From the NCBI GenBank assembly GCA_964520325.1, contig CAZFOB010000011.1:55644-119643 (forward strand): a stretch of DNA of 64,000 nt, read 5' to 3'. Below are positions 23,251 to 31,380 of this stretch, in pieces. Position 1 is the first letter of the stretch, and the number at the start of each line of letters is the position of its first letter. This DNA is from CAZFOB01 sp964520325 (GTDB lineage: Bacteria > Actinomycetota > JAICYB01). The notes beneath the pieces are model-generated. The model was not told the origin of the DNA and did no database searches. It worked only from the letters and a program-made list of their open reading frames with translations. The translations under genes were made by a program, and so were the position numbers.

Positions 23251-24614
23251 GGAAGCTCGCAGTCGCAGCTGCCGCTCTCGTCCTGATCGCGAGCGCGTGC
23301 GCCGGGGGAGGCGGAAACGAGCGAACGGTTCTCGTTGACTACACCCACGACGAGTTCGCGAGCTACTTCCTCGAGAACTACCCAGGGGAGATCGAGGTCG
23401 TCCCGGGCACGACGGTCATCTTCAGGCAAACGTGGACCGGCGAGCCTCACACCGTCACGGGCGGAAAGCTCGTGGACAAGATGATTGCGGGCGTACGACC
23501 GTGGATCCGGTTCTTCGACGCATTCGAGGGACTGATGGGTGCCGGCGCGAAGCTGCCCGATCCCGGGAACCCGGAAGGGTCGGTTTCTGACTTCTTCGAT
23601 GCCGTCGAAGCTTCGAAGGATGCGGGGCTCAAGGATCAGCTCCTCGATTCCTACGACGACCTACGGAAGAAGGGCATCCCCTTCGTGAACCGCAAGGAAC
23701 CGGGCGACGCCACCTTCCAGAGCCTGGTGAACACGATCGACAAGCATTCGAATCTGTTCGAGAACAGCGGATTGCCGTGGGCCTTCGGCGAGGACGACGT
23801 CACGCAGAACGCCGGCCAGCCCTGCTACCTCGACAAGGGCGCGCCGCCGAAGAAGGAGAGCAAAGCCTGTTCCAAGAGCGACCAGACACAACCGGAATTC
23901 GACGGAACGGCGAGCTACTACAACAGCGGCATCATCCCTTACGAAGGGGCCCAGGGAAACACCTACAAAGTGAAGCTGGCGGACGATATCAAACCGGGCG
24001 CATACAACTTCTACTGCGCGGTGCACGGTCCGCAGCAATCGACCGAGGTCAACGTCAGGCCCGCGGGAACCGACGTGCCCTCACAGGCCGACGTGAATAA
24101 AGAAGCGCGCATCGAGATCGAGAGGTTCGCCAAACCGATGCTGAAGCAGTTCAGGGACGCACAGGACGGGAAGATCGAGGTCGCCGGTGAAACCGTCGAG
24201 GGTCCGTTCGCCGGACTCACCGTCCCGGTGCACGCATCGATCAACGAGATGATCCCGAAAACGGTCGGCACCAAGGCCGGCGAGAAGGTCACGTGGAAGA
24301 TCATGGGCGGCCACTCGATCAGCTTCGATGTACCCGAATACTTTCCCATCATCCGCTTCGCGAAGGACGGCAAGGTGTCGCTCAACCCGAAGCTGAAGGC
24401 ACCGGCTGGTGGTTCCCCGAAGATCCCCGAGCAGGACGGGCCGGGCATCCTCAAGGTCGACGGCGGAACCTACGACGGCAGCGGATTCTTCTCGTCCAGC
24501 CTGTTCGGCGGAGAGCCCTACGCCGAGTACAGCCTCCGGTTCTCCAAACCGGGGACGTATAAGTACGCATGCCTGATCCACCCGCCGATGGTCGGTACGG
24601 TGAGCGTGACCTGA
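23247..24614 (+). CDS. two-domain cupredoxin lipoprotein, tandem paralogue
   Basis: 455 residues from ATG 23247 (ATGA overlap with the previous gene). The lipobox is IASAC. The protein shares the architecture and many motifs of its neighbour: VDYTHDEFASY, TWTGEPHTVTGG, FYCAVHGPQQST (Cys-2-His then Gln), GGHSISFDVPEYFP, and ACLIHPPMVG (C442, H445, M448). It has an extra segment of about 50 residues after the first ligand histidine region (around residues 70-130). The pair arose by tandem duplication. The frame of the downstream membrane protein overlaps its 3' end. Confidence 0.82.
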   Translation: MRKLAVAAAALVLIASACAGGGGNERTVLVDYTHDEFASYFLENYPGEIEVVPGTTVIFRQTWTGEPHTVTGGKLVDKMIAGVRPWIRFFDAFEGLMGAGAKLPDPGNPEGSVSDFFDAVEASKDAGLKDQLLDSYDDLRKKGIPFVNRKEPGDATFQSLVNTIDKHSNLFENSGLPWAFGEDDVTQNAGQPCYLDKGAPPKKESKACSKSDQTQPEFDGTASYYNSGIIPYEGAQGNTYKVKLADDIKPGAYNFYCAVHGPQQSTEVNVRPAGTDVPSQADVNKEARIEIERFAKPMLKQFRDAQDGKIEVAGETVEGPFAGLTVPVHASINEMIPKTVGTKAGEKVTWKIMGGHSISFDVPEYFPIIRFAKDGKVSLNPKLKAPAGGSPKIPEQDGPGILKVDGGTYDGSGFFSSSLFGGEPYAEYSLRFSKPGTYKYACLIHPPMVGTVSVT

Positions 24615-25984
24615 CGACCGACGTTCGCGAAGCACCACAGAGCGTCACGGGCGAGGACGAGGATCTCCGTCCGCGCTGGCGCATCACCGACATCGCCTAC
24701 TTCGTGTTCTTCGCGTTCTTCTTCGCGGGCGTCGTCTCCGTCGTCCTCCTCGGCGTCGCCACGTTGCTCGCCGCCGGATCAAACGGCCTCCATGAGACGT
24801 TCCACGACCGCGCGTTCGGCGACGGGCCCCTCGCCCTTCGTATCTACAACCGCATGGCGGACGCAGCACATCCCGACACCACCGGCCTCCCAACCGGTCT
24901 TTCCGCGTGGCTGACGGTCGGCTTCAGCATCTTCAACCTCACGCTTGCGGTCTTCCTGTTGTGGCTACGCCCGCGCGACCGCACCGCACGACTCCTCAGC
25001 ATCGGCATCGTCGGCACCGCCGCGGTCTTCAACCTCCCGTCCCAGATCGCCATCGAGATCCAGCCGCTGCTGATCGACGAGACGATCGGACATGTCGCCG
25101 CACACATCCTCACGGGCGGCGCATACACCTTCGCGCTACTGACCTTTCCCGACGGACGCCTCGTCCCCCGCTGGCGCCCGTGGCTCCTCACGCTGCTCTA
25201 CATTCCGCTGCTGGCAGCCGTCGTCCTGTTACCGCTACGCGTCGAGGGAACTGCCCGGCCGGGTGCACTGCTGCTCTTCTTCGGTCTCGTCGTACCGGTC
25301 GCCGGCGTGGCTGCGCAGGCGTATCGCTTCCGGCGTTTCGACGACCCGGCGCAGCACCAGCAAGCCCGGCTGCTGTTCTGGGCCCTGCTCCCGGCTCTCG
25401 GCGTCGGGATCTGGTTCGTCGTCACGCAGGGATTCAGCTCGCTGGACATCGGCCTGGCCGGGCGGCATCTCGCCGAGCAGCCCGTCCAGGTCTTCCGGGT
25501 GTTCCAGCCGGTATTCCTGCTCGTCCCCCTCGCGCTGTTCCTGGGACTTCTGCGATACCGCCTCTGGGACATCGACCGCGTCATCAACCGCACACTCGTC
25601 TACGGTCTGGCCACCGGTGTCGTCACCGGGGCCGGCCTTGGATTCGTCGTCCTGCTCCAGCGCCTGCTGCGCCCCGTGACAACGGGCAACGACCTCGCGA
25701 TCGCCCTCTCGACCCTCGCGGCCTTCGCGGGCTTCGCACCGCTGCGTCGGCGCATCCAGAACTTCGTGGACCGGCGGTTCTACCGCCACCGCTATGACGC
25801 CCAGCGCACGATCGAGGCGTTCAGCTCACGCCTGCGCGACCAACTCGACCTCGAGGCCCTCGCCTTCGAGCTGCGCGGCGCCGTGACGAGCACGATGCAG
25901 CCCTCGCACCTCACGCTCTTGATCCGCAATCCCGAAGGACACATGGAGTGGCAATGGACTTACCGCGGCCGACCTCGCGACTGA
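24569..25984 (+). CDS. multi-TM protein, third member of the sensor-like family
   Basis: 471 residues from ATG 24569, which overlaps the cupredoxin gene by 46 bases. No other ATG/GTG/TTG precedes the first helix, but a CTG at 24611 in a CTGA overlap is a possible alternative. About nine hydrophobic helices begin at ITDIAYFVFFAFFFAG. The C-terminal block is LRYRLWDIDRVINRT, RRRIQNFVDRRFYRHRYDAQ, LRDQLDLEAL and TMQPSHLTLLI, homologous to the proteins at 16152 and 17329. No kinase domain follows. Its place at the end of the lipoprotein-cupredoxin operon parallels the other copies after membrane cupredoxins. Confidence 0.8.
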   Translation: MPDPPADGRYGERDLTTDVREAPQSVTGEDEDLRPRWRITDIAYFVFFAFFFAGVVSVVLLGVATLLAAGSNGLHETFHDRAFGDGPLALRIYNRMADAAHPDTTGLPTGLSAWLTVGFSIFNLTLAVFLLWLRPRDRTARLLSIGIVGTAAVFNLPSQIAIEIQPLLIDETIGHVAAHILTGGAYTFALLTFPDGRLVPRWRPWLLTLLYIPLLAAVVLLPLRVEGTARPGALLLFFGLVVPVAGVAAQAYRFRRFDDPAQHQQARLLFWALLPALGVGIWFVVTQGFSSLDIGLAGRHLAEQPVQVFRVFQPVFLLVPLALFLGLLRYRLWDIDRVINRTLVYGLATGVVTGAGLGFVVLLQRLLRPVTTGNDLAIALSTLAAFAGFAPLRRRIQNFVDRRFYRHRYDAQRTIEAFSSRLRDQLDLEALAFELRGAVTSTMQPSHLTLLIRNPEGHMEWQWTYRGRPRD

Positions 25985-26026
25985 TCGAGCACCCCCGGGC
26001 GTACCCGCCGGCCCAGCCGGGACTCC

Positions 26027-26059
26027 CGTAACGAAACCGGAACGCCCATCGCGTTGAAT
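26027..26059 (+). promoter_or_regulatory. SARP-type direct repeat and -10 box upstream of the SpoIIE-STAS operon
   Basis: CGTAACG (26027-26033) and CGGAACG (26038-26044) are 11 bases apart. They are followed after nine bases by TTGAAT (26054-26059), a reasonable -10 hexamer. The ATG of the SpoIIE gene is at 26071, giving a very short leader. This spacing matches described SARP target promoters best among the copies in the window. Confidence 0.45.
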
Positions 26060-26070
26060 AGAACAAACCG

Positions 26071-27666
26071 ATGAAAACTCGCAGCCGTCTCCGCCGGAAG
26101 GCCCGGCCCGAAGAGCCACCCCTTGGACCGGCCGCTCTCGCCGACGAGCCCCAAGCGATCTTCGACATCGACCCGGACGACCCCCTGCTCGTCTACTTCC
26201 AGCAGTCCCCCGGCCCCGTCGAGATCGCCAAGTTGCGGCTGGAGTCCAAGGCCCTCGATCAGCTGCGCGCCGCCGGTGTGCAGCTCGCGGTTCCGCTGGT
26301 GAGCCAGGGCGAGCTGATCGGCGTCCTGAACCTCGGCTCCCGTCTGTCCGAGCAGGACTACTCGGCCGACGACCGCAAGCTCCTCGACAACCTCGCCTCC
26401 CAAGCCGCACCGGCTCTGCGGGTAGCACAGCTCGTGCGCGAACAGGAAGCGGAGATCAGAACGCGCGAGCGCTACGAGCAGGAGATGCGCCTCGCCCGGC
26501 ACATCCAGCAGAACCTCCTCCCCCACGAAACGCCCGAGATGGCGGGGTGGCAGCTCAGTGCGTTCTACCGCTCCGCCACCGAGGTCGGCGGCGACTTCTA
26601 CGACTTCATCCAGCTCTCCGACGGACGCATGGCCATCGTGATCGGCGACGTCACCGATCACGGAGTGCCGGCGGCGCTGATGATGGCGTCGACGCGAAGC
26701 GTCATCCGATCCATCGCCTCGAACGTCCTTTCCCCCGGCCAGGTCCTCGAGCAGGTCAACGACCTTCTCTGTCCGGACATGCCACCGAAGATGTTCGTCA
26801 CCTGCCTGTACGCGGTGCTCGAACCCAACTCGGGACACTTGGTGTACGCCAACGCCGGACACAACATCCCCTATCGGCGAGCCGCCAAATGCGTCGACGA
26901 GCTCAAAGCGCGCGGGATGCCGCTCGGTCTACTTCCGGGCTCTCCGTACGAGGAGAAGGAAGCGACGATCGAGCGCGGCGAGATCGTGCTGTTCACAAGC
27001 GACGGGATCTGCGAGGCGCACGACCCGGACGGCGAGATGTTCGGCTGTCCGCGGGTCATCGCGCTCGTCGAGGAACATCAACGGTCCGGAGACCTCCGTG
27101 ACGAGGTCCTAGAGGCACTCGACCGCTTCACGGGGGCCGATTGGGAGCAAGAGGACGACATCACGATGGTCACGCTGGAGCGCGCCGTGCACGATGCCGC
27201 CGACTTCCAAGCCGAAGCTGCGGTGTCCCCGAGCACCGAAGGCATCCTGCTCGAGTTCGAGCTGCCGAGCGCACCCGGCAACGAACGCATGGCGATGCAG
27301 CGCGTCGGCGACGCGATCGCGCATCTCGATCTCGATACGAGTCGCATGGAGAAGGTCAAGACAGCCGTGGCGGAAGCCACGATGAACGCGATCGAGCACG
27401 GCAACAAGAACGACCCCGACCTGCCCACCACCATCCAGGTCACGGTTTCGGATGCGGAGCTCCGCATCCGCATCACCGATCACGGCGGCGGTGCGGAGAT
27501 CCCGGAGGAGACGGCCCCCGACATCGACCTGAAGCTCGCCGGCGAGCAGACGCCACGCGGTTGGGGACTCTTCCTTATCAAGAACATGGTCGACGAGATG
27601 CACGTCACGAGCGACGAGGTCCACCACACGGTCGAGCTCGTCGTCAAGCTTGGAAAGGCGGACTGA
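26071..27666 (+). CDS. GAF-SpoIIE phosphatase with C-terminal RsbW-like kinase domain
   Basis: 531 residues. Residues 30-130 are GAF-like (LAVPLVSQGELIGVLNLG). A linker helix QEMRLARHIQQNLLP leads into the PP2C/SpoIIE domain with EVGGDFYDF, VIGDVTDHGVPAALMM, LFTSDGICEAHD and the final EQEDDITMVTL. Residues 395-530 form an HATPase domain of the anti-sigma-factor kinase type: AVAEATMNAIEHGN, RITDHGGG, and RGWGLFLIKNMVD. One polypeptide therefore holds both the phosphatase and kinase activities of a partner switch acting on STAS proteins. The two following genes encode such STAS proteins, the first overlapping the stop by one base. Confidence 0.92.
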   Translation: MKTRSRLRRKARPEEPPLGPAALADEPQAIFDIDPDDPLLVYFQQSPGPVEIAKLRLESKALDQLRAAGVQLAVPLVSQGELIGVLNLGSRLSEQDYSADDRKLLDNLASQAAPALRVAQLVREQEAEIRTRERYEQEMRLARHIQQNLLPHETPEMAGWQLSAFYRSATEVGGDFYDFIQLSDGRMAIVIGDVTDHGVPAALMMASTRSVIRSIASNVLSPGQVLEQVNDLLCPDMPPKMFVTCLYAVLEPNSGHLVYANAGHNIPYRRAAKCVDELKARGMPLGLLPGSPYEEKEATIERGEIVLFTSDGICEAHDPDGEMFGCPRVIALVEEHQRSGDLRDEVLEALDRFTGADWEQEDDITMVTLERAVHDAADFQAEAAVSPSTEGILLEFELPSAPGNERMAMQRVGDAIAHLDLDTSRMEKVKTAVAEATMNAIEHGNKNDPDLPTTIQVTVSDAELRIRITDHGGGAEIPEETAPDIDLKLAGEQTPRGWGLFLIKNMVDEMHVTSDEVHHTVELVVKLGKAD

Positions 27667-28013
27667 TGACCCTTGAGGCAAGCGTCAAGAACATCGGCGG
27701 ACTCGTCGTCCTGCAGATGCGTGGAGACATCGACGGTTCCGCCGACGACGCGCTGAACACCGCGTACCAGGAAGCGATCGGCTCCGGCCCGTCTCGAGTG
27801 CTGCTGAACTTCAGCGACGTGTCCTACATCAACAGCACGGGTATCGCTCTCATCGTCGGCTTGATTGCCGAAGCACGGGGATCGGGACGCTCCCTTTCCG
27901 CCTGCGGTCTCACGGATCACTACAAGGAGATCTTCGAGATCACGCGCATCGCAGAACTCGTCGACATCTTCGACGACGAAGAATCAGCAGCTGCAGCAGC
28001 CGCGAAGACCTAG
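27666..28013 (+). CDS. STAS-domain anti-sigma factor antagonist
   Basis: 115 residues from ATG 27666, sharing one base with the upstream stop (TGATG). A single STAS domain of SpoIIAA/RsbV type: QMRGDIDGSADDAL, LLNFSDVSYINSTGIALIVG. S57 occupies the usual phosphorylation site before the Thr-Gly. In partner switching its phosphorylation state controls binding to an anti-sigma kinase, here probably the C-terminal domain of the preceding protein. No sigma factor gene is adjacent. Confidence 0.9.
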   Translation: MTLEASVKNIGGLVVLQMRGDIDGSADDALNTAYQEAIGSGPSRVLLNFSDVSYINSTGIALIVGLIAEARGSGRSLSACGLTDHYKEIFEITRIAELVDIFDDEESAAAAAAKT

Positions 28014-28024
28014 GAGGAACGCAT

Positions 28025-28378
28025 ATGGCCGGAACTTTGGATCTGGAGGTCCGCAACGCAACGGACGCGACGAGCGTCCTCGACGTGAAGGGCGACATCA
28101 CCGCAGACTCCGAAGGCGTCCTCATGGACGCGTACCAAAAGGCGAGTGGAAGCTCGACGAAAGCCATCGTCCTCAACTTCAGCGGGCTCGAGTACATGAA
28201 TTCGGGCGGGATCGGTCTTCTCGTCACCCTGCTCGTCCGTGCCAACCGTCAGAAGCAGAAGCTCCTGGCCTTCGGGCTTACCGAGCACTACAAGCAGATC
28301 TTCGAGCTCACACGCCTCGACGAGGCGATCGAGATCTTCGGAACCGAGGACGAGGCGATGACTGCGGCGGGAGGCTGA
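28025..28378 (+). CDS. second STAS-domain protein
   Basis: 117 residues, preceded by AGGAGGA at 28012-28018. The STAS motif LNFSGLEYMNSGGIGLLVTLL puts S60 at the phosphoacceptor position. It shares the C-terminal GLTEHYKQIFELTRLDEAIEIF pattern with the preceding STAS protein, so the two are tandem duplicates. It may provide a second input or a scaffold for the same kinase/phosphatase. Confidence 0.9.
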   Translation: MAGTLDLEVRNATDATSVLDVKGDITADSEGVLMDAYQKASGSSTKAIVLNFSGLEYMNSGGIGLLVTLLVRANRQKQKLLAFGLTEHYKQIFELTRLDEAIEIFGTEDEAMTAAGG

Positions 28379-28379
28379 T

Positions 28380-29144
28380 GTGACCGAGCAATCGAAGTCG
28401 CGGGACGAAGACCGCTGGGCCAAGCCCGTCTCCGAGCTTCATGTCGAACACGAGCTGCCCGAGGGAGCGGTGAGTCTCAACGTCGAAGGCCGTCGCGTCA
28501 CGGGAGTGTCCGGTGGTTTCGGAAAGATGTGGCAGAAGACCTACGAAGTCGACCTCGTCGGCACGAGTGCCACGCCGGAGCAGGTCATCAAGACGTGGAA
28601 GGAACACTTCCCCGAGTTCTGGCCGAAAGGCAATCACTTCTTCGGGCCACTGACCGGCGTGAAACCGGGAGACGTCGTGCCTTTGCAGTTGAAGATGCCC
28701 GGTGGATTAAAGCTGCGCACGGGCATCGTCGTGGTCTACGCGGATGATGAATCGTTCTCGTACATCATGCCGGAGGGCGGGATGTTCGGCGGAATGATCA
28801 CCTTCCGGGCCAAAAAGACCGGCAAAACCACCGTCGCCGAGGTCCAAGCTCTCGTCCGCGCTTCCGACCCGATCTACGAGATGGGGATGATGTTCGGCGG
28901 CCACCGGGCCGAGGACAAGCAGTGGGTGCACGTCCTGCGTCAGCTCGCGAAGCAGTTCGGCGTGGAGGGCAAACCTTCGGTGACGCGCACGCTCGTCGAC
29001 AAGAAGCGTCAGTGGAGCCAGTTTCGCAACATCCGCAAGAGCGCAGTGATCAAGTCGGGGCTCTACATGGCCGGCACGCCGTTCCGCGCGATCGCGAAGC
29101 CGTTCCGGCGCAAGCCCAAGCGCGATGGCGCCGACGCACCATGA
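28380..29144 (+). CDS. protein of unknown function, first of a tandem pair
   Basis: 254 residues from GTG 28380, one base after the STAS stop. Distinctive segments are DRWAKPVSELHVEHELP, VEGRRVTGVSGGFGKMWQKTY, EHFPEFWPKGNHFFGP, PGDVVPLQLKMPGGLKL and MMFGGHRAEDKQWVHVLRQLA. It ends with a basic hydrophobic tail rich in Arg/Lys (FRAIAKPFRRKPKRDG). The order of motifs loosely recalls DUF1990/START-like beta barrels, which is speculative. No signal peptide or clear catalytic motif. It lies between partner-switch genes and an FAD oxidoreductase. Confidence 0.72.
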   Translation: MTEQSKSRDEDRWAKPVSELHVEHELPEGAVSLNVEGRRVTGVSGGFGKMWQKTYEVDLVGTSATPEQVIKTWKEHFPEFWPKGNHFFGPLTGVKPGDVVPLQLKMPGGLKLRTGIVVVYADDESFSYIMPEGGMFGGMITFRAKKTGKTTVAEVQALVRASDPIYEMGMMFGGHRAEDKQWVHVLRQLAKQFGVEGKPSVTRTLVDKKRQWSQFRNIRKSAVIKSGLYMAGTPFRAIAKPFRRKPKRDGADAP

Positions 29145-29851
29145 CCGACCCCTCCCGCGACGAGGCGCATTGGGCCAAGCCGGTCTCGGAGTTCCACGTC
29201 GCGCACGACCTGCCGGCGGACGCGGTCAACCTCAACGTCGAGGGACGACGTGTCGCCGGCCTGGCCGGCGGCTTCGGCAAGATGTGGCAGAAGACCTACC
29301 GGATCCGCTTCCCGGGAAGCGACGTCTCCCCAGAGGACGTGATCCGCGTCTGGAGGGAGCACTTCCGGTACTTCTGGCCGAAACAGGCACATTTCTACGG
29401 CCCCGACGCGCCCGTCGCCCCGGGTGACGTCGCGTTGCTCAACATGACGATGCCGGGCGGCATCAAGATGTCGACCGGGATCCTCGTCGTCTACGTCGAC
29501 GACGAGTCGTTCTCGTTCATGTCGCCCGAGGGCCACATGTTCAACGGGATGATCACGTTCAGCGCGCGCCGGGCCAAGACGGTCGAAGGCGAGGAGACGG
29601 TCGTGCAGGCACAAGCGATCATCCGCGCCCAGGACCCGCTGTACGAGCTCGCGATGATGTTCGGCGGACATCGCAAGGAGGACAAGCACTGGAAGCACAC
29701 CCTCGAGTCGCTCGCGAGGTACTTCGGTATCGAGGCGAAAGCCGAGATGGACCGCGTCCTCGTCGACAAGCGCCGCCAGTGGAAGTACTTCGGCAACATC
29801 CGCCGCAGCGCGGCGCTCCACCCCATCCTCCGCCGCAACCGTGCCGACTGA
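29141..29851 (+). CDS. protein of unknown function, second of a tandem pair
   Basis: 236 residues from ATG 29141 (ATGA overlap). Closely related to the preceding protein over its full length: HWAKPVSEFHVAHDLP, GGFGKMWQKTYRI, EHFRYFWPKQAHFYGP, TMPGGIKMSTGILVVYVDDESF, MMFGGHRKEDKHWKH and LVDKRRQWKYFGNIRRSA. It lacks the basic C-terminal tail of its partner. The conserved FGKMWQKTY, FWPK and GGH segments are the best candidates for a functional site. It overlaps the FAD oxidoreductase gene by 11 bases. Confidence 0.72.
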   Translation: MTDPSRDEAHWAKPVSEFHVAHDLPADAVNLNVEGRRVAGLAGGFGKMWQKTYRIRFPGSDVSPEDVIRVWREHFRYFWPKQAHFYGPDAPVAPGDVALLNMTMPGGIKMSTGILVVYVDDESFSFMSPEGHMFNGMITFSARRAKTVEGEETVVQAQAIIRAQDPLYELAMMFGGHRKEDKHWKHTLESLARYFGIEAKAEMDRVLVDKRRQWKYFGNIRRSAALHPILRRNRAD

Positions 29852-31262
29852 GTACGACGCGGTCGTCGTCGGTGCCGGGCCCAACGGCCTGGCCGCCGCC
29901 GTCGAGCTCGCGCACAACGGGAAGTCGGTGCTCGTCGTTGAGGCGCGCGACACGATCGGTGGCGGCGTACGCACCGAGGAGGTAACACTTCCCGGCTTCA
30001 AACACGACACCTGCAGCGCGATCCATCCGATGGGTCTGTTCTCGCCGTTCTTCCGCGAGCTCCCTCTCGCGCAGCACGGATTGGAGTGGATCCATCCCGA
30101 GTTCCCGCTGGCCCATCCACTGGACGACGGCACGGCGATCATCGTGCACCGTTCGGTCGAGGAGACCGCCGAAGGTCTCGGGGTCGACGCCGCCAAGTAC
30201 CGGAAGCTGATGGGCAACTTCGCCGGCAACGCCGAGAAGCTCGGACGCAACTTCCTCGGACCGATGCTGCTTCGCCCCCGCTACCCACTCCCGATGGCGC
30301 GCTTCGGCTTCTACGCCATGCCGCCGGCCAAGTTCCTGATCTCGCGCTTCAAAGGCGAACGTGCGCGAGCGATGTTCGCCGGCAACGCCGCACATGCGAT
30401 CCTGCCATTCAACCGCTTCGTCACCGGCGGCTTCGCGTTGATCTACAACATCTTCGGACACTCGGTCGGCTGGCCGATGGCCAAAGGCGGCTCGCAGGCG
30501 ATCGCCGACGCGCTTGCGTCCTATCTCGGCGCGATGGGCGGCAAGATCGAATGTGGACGTCCGGTCGGCAATATCGACGAGCTCCCGTCCTCGACGGTCG
30601 TGTTATTCGACATCGCGCCGCGTCAGGTCTCACAGATCGCCGGCTCGTTGCTGCCCGACCGTTACCGCAAGACGCTCGAGAAGTTCCGTTATGGGCCCGC
30701 GGTCTTCAAGATCGACTGGGCGCTCGATGGCCCGATCCCCTGGAAGGCCGAAGGCGCCGCGGGGGCCGGTTCACTGCATCTGGGTGGCACGTACGAGGAG
30801 ATCGCGAGCTCCGAGGCAGAGACGGCGGCCGGCCGTTATCCGGACAAGCCGTGGGTGATCGTTGCGCAGCAAACGCCGTTCGACCCCTCACGCGCGCCGG
30901 CCGGCAAGCACACCGCGTGGGGATACACCCACGTTCCCAACGGCTCGACGCGCGATATGACCGAGGTGGTCGAGAACCAGGTCGAACGGTTCGCCCCCGG
31001 CTTCCGCGACCTGATCCTGGCGCGGGCGTCCCGGACGGCCGTTGCGATCGAATCGGAGAACGCCGCGATGATCGGCGGAGACATCGCGTCTGGAGCCGCA
31101 GATCTGCGGCAGCTCATCGCGCGTCCAGCGCTGCGATGGTCGCCACACACAACACCCAACGAGAAGATCTTCCTGTGCTCGCAGTCGACGTCCCCAGGAC
31201 CGGGCGTGCACGGGATGTGCGGCTACTACGCAGCGAAGGCCGCGTTGAAACGTCTGCGCTGA
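29841..31262 (+). CDS. phytoene-dehydrogenase-like FAD-dependent oxidoreductase
   Basis: 473 residues from a GTG. The N-terminal dinucleotide-binding fold YDAVVVGAGPNGLAAAVELA followed by VLVVEARDTIGGGVRTEE is typical of the CrtI/phytoene desaturase-like amine oxidase superfamily. The C-terminal FAD segment is LCSQSTSPGPGVHGMCGYYAAKAAL. Central helices contain several Phe/Pro/Tyr-rich stretches that could bind a lipid. Related proteins act on carotenoids or unknown hydrophobic compounds. It is the last gene of the SpoIIE-STAS operon; its role there is unknown. Confidence 0.88.
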   Translation: MPTEYDAVVVGAGPNGLAAAVELAHNGKSVLVVEARDTIGGGVRTEEVTLPGFKHDTCSAIHPMGLFSPFFRELPLAQHGLEWIHPEFPLAHPLDDGTAIIVHRSVEETAEGLGVDAAKYRKLMGNFAGNAEKLGRNFLGPMLLRPRYPLPMARFGFYAMPPAKFLISRFKGERARAMFAGNAAHAILPFNRFVTGGFALIYNIFGHSVGWPMAKGGSQAIADALASYLGAMGGKIECGRPVGNIDELPSSTVVLFDIAPRQVSQIAGSLLPDRYRKTLEKFRYGPAVFKIDWALDGPIPWKAEGAAGAGSLHLGGTYEEIASSEAETAAGRYPDKPWVIVAQQTPFDPSRAPAGKHTAWGYTHVPNGSTRDMTEVVENQVERFAPGFRDLILARASRTAVAIESENAAMIGGDIASGAADLRQLIARPALRWSPHTTPNEKIFLCSQSTSPGPGVHGMCGYYAAKAALKRLR

Positions 31263-31288
31263 GATCTCGCCGGTCGTCCGAGCCGCAC

Positions 31289-31341
31289 CGCCCTTGGGGA
31301 AACGTACGCCCATGAGAGTGGTTGCAGATCGCCCCAAGGCG
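31289..31341. terminator. long-loop hairpin between convergent genes, possible terminator
   Basis: CGCCCTTGGGG (31289-31299) pairs with CCCCAAGGCG (31332-31341) apart from one bulged C, with a 32-base loop. It sits in the 118-base gap between two convergent genes. There is no T-run, so it could be an intrinsic-like terminator of both units or coincidental. Confidence 0.3.
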
Positions 31342-31380
31342 TGTTGCGGCTCGGAGGGTAGGGCAGCGCTGAAGAGCCGG

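Noticed and set aside
26039..26055. ECF-sigma-like promoter (GGAAC and CGTT) before the SpoIIE gene
   Set aside because: The spacing is eight bases instead of the 16-17 typical of ECF promoters; the direct-repeat reading fits better.
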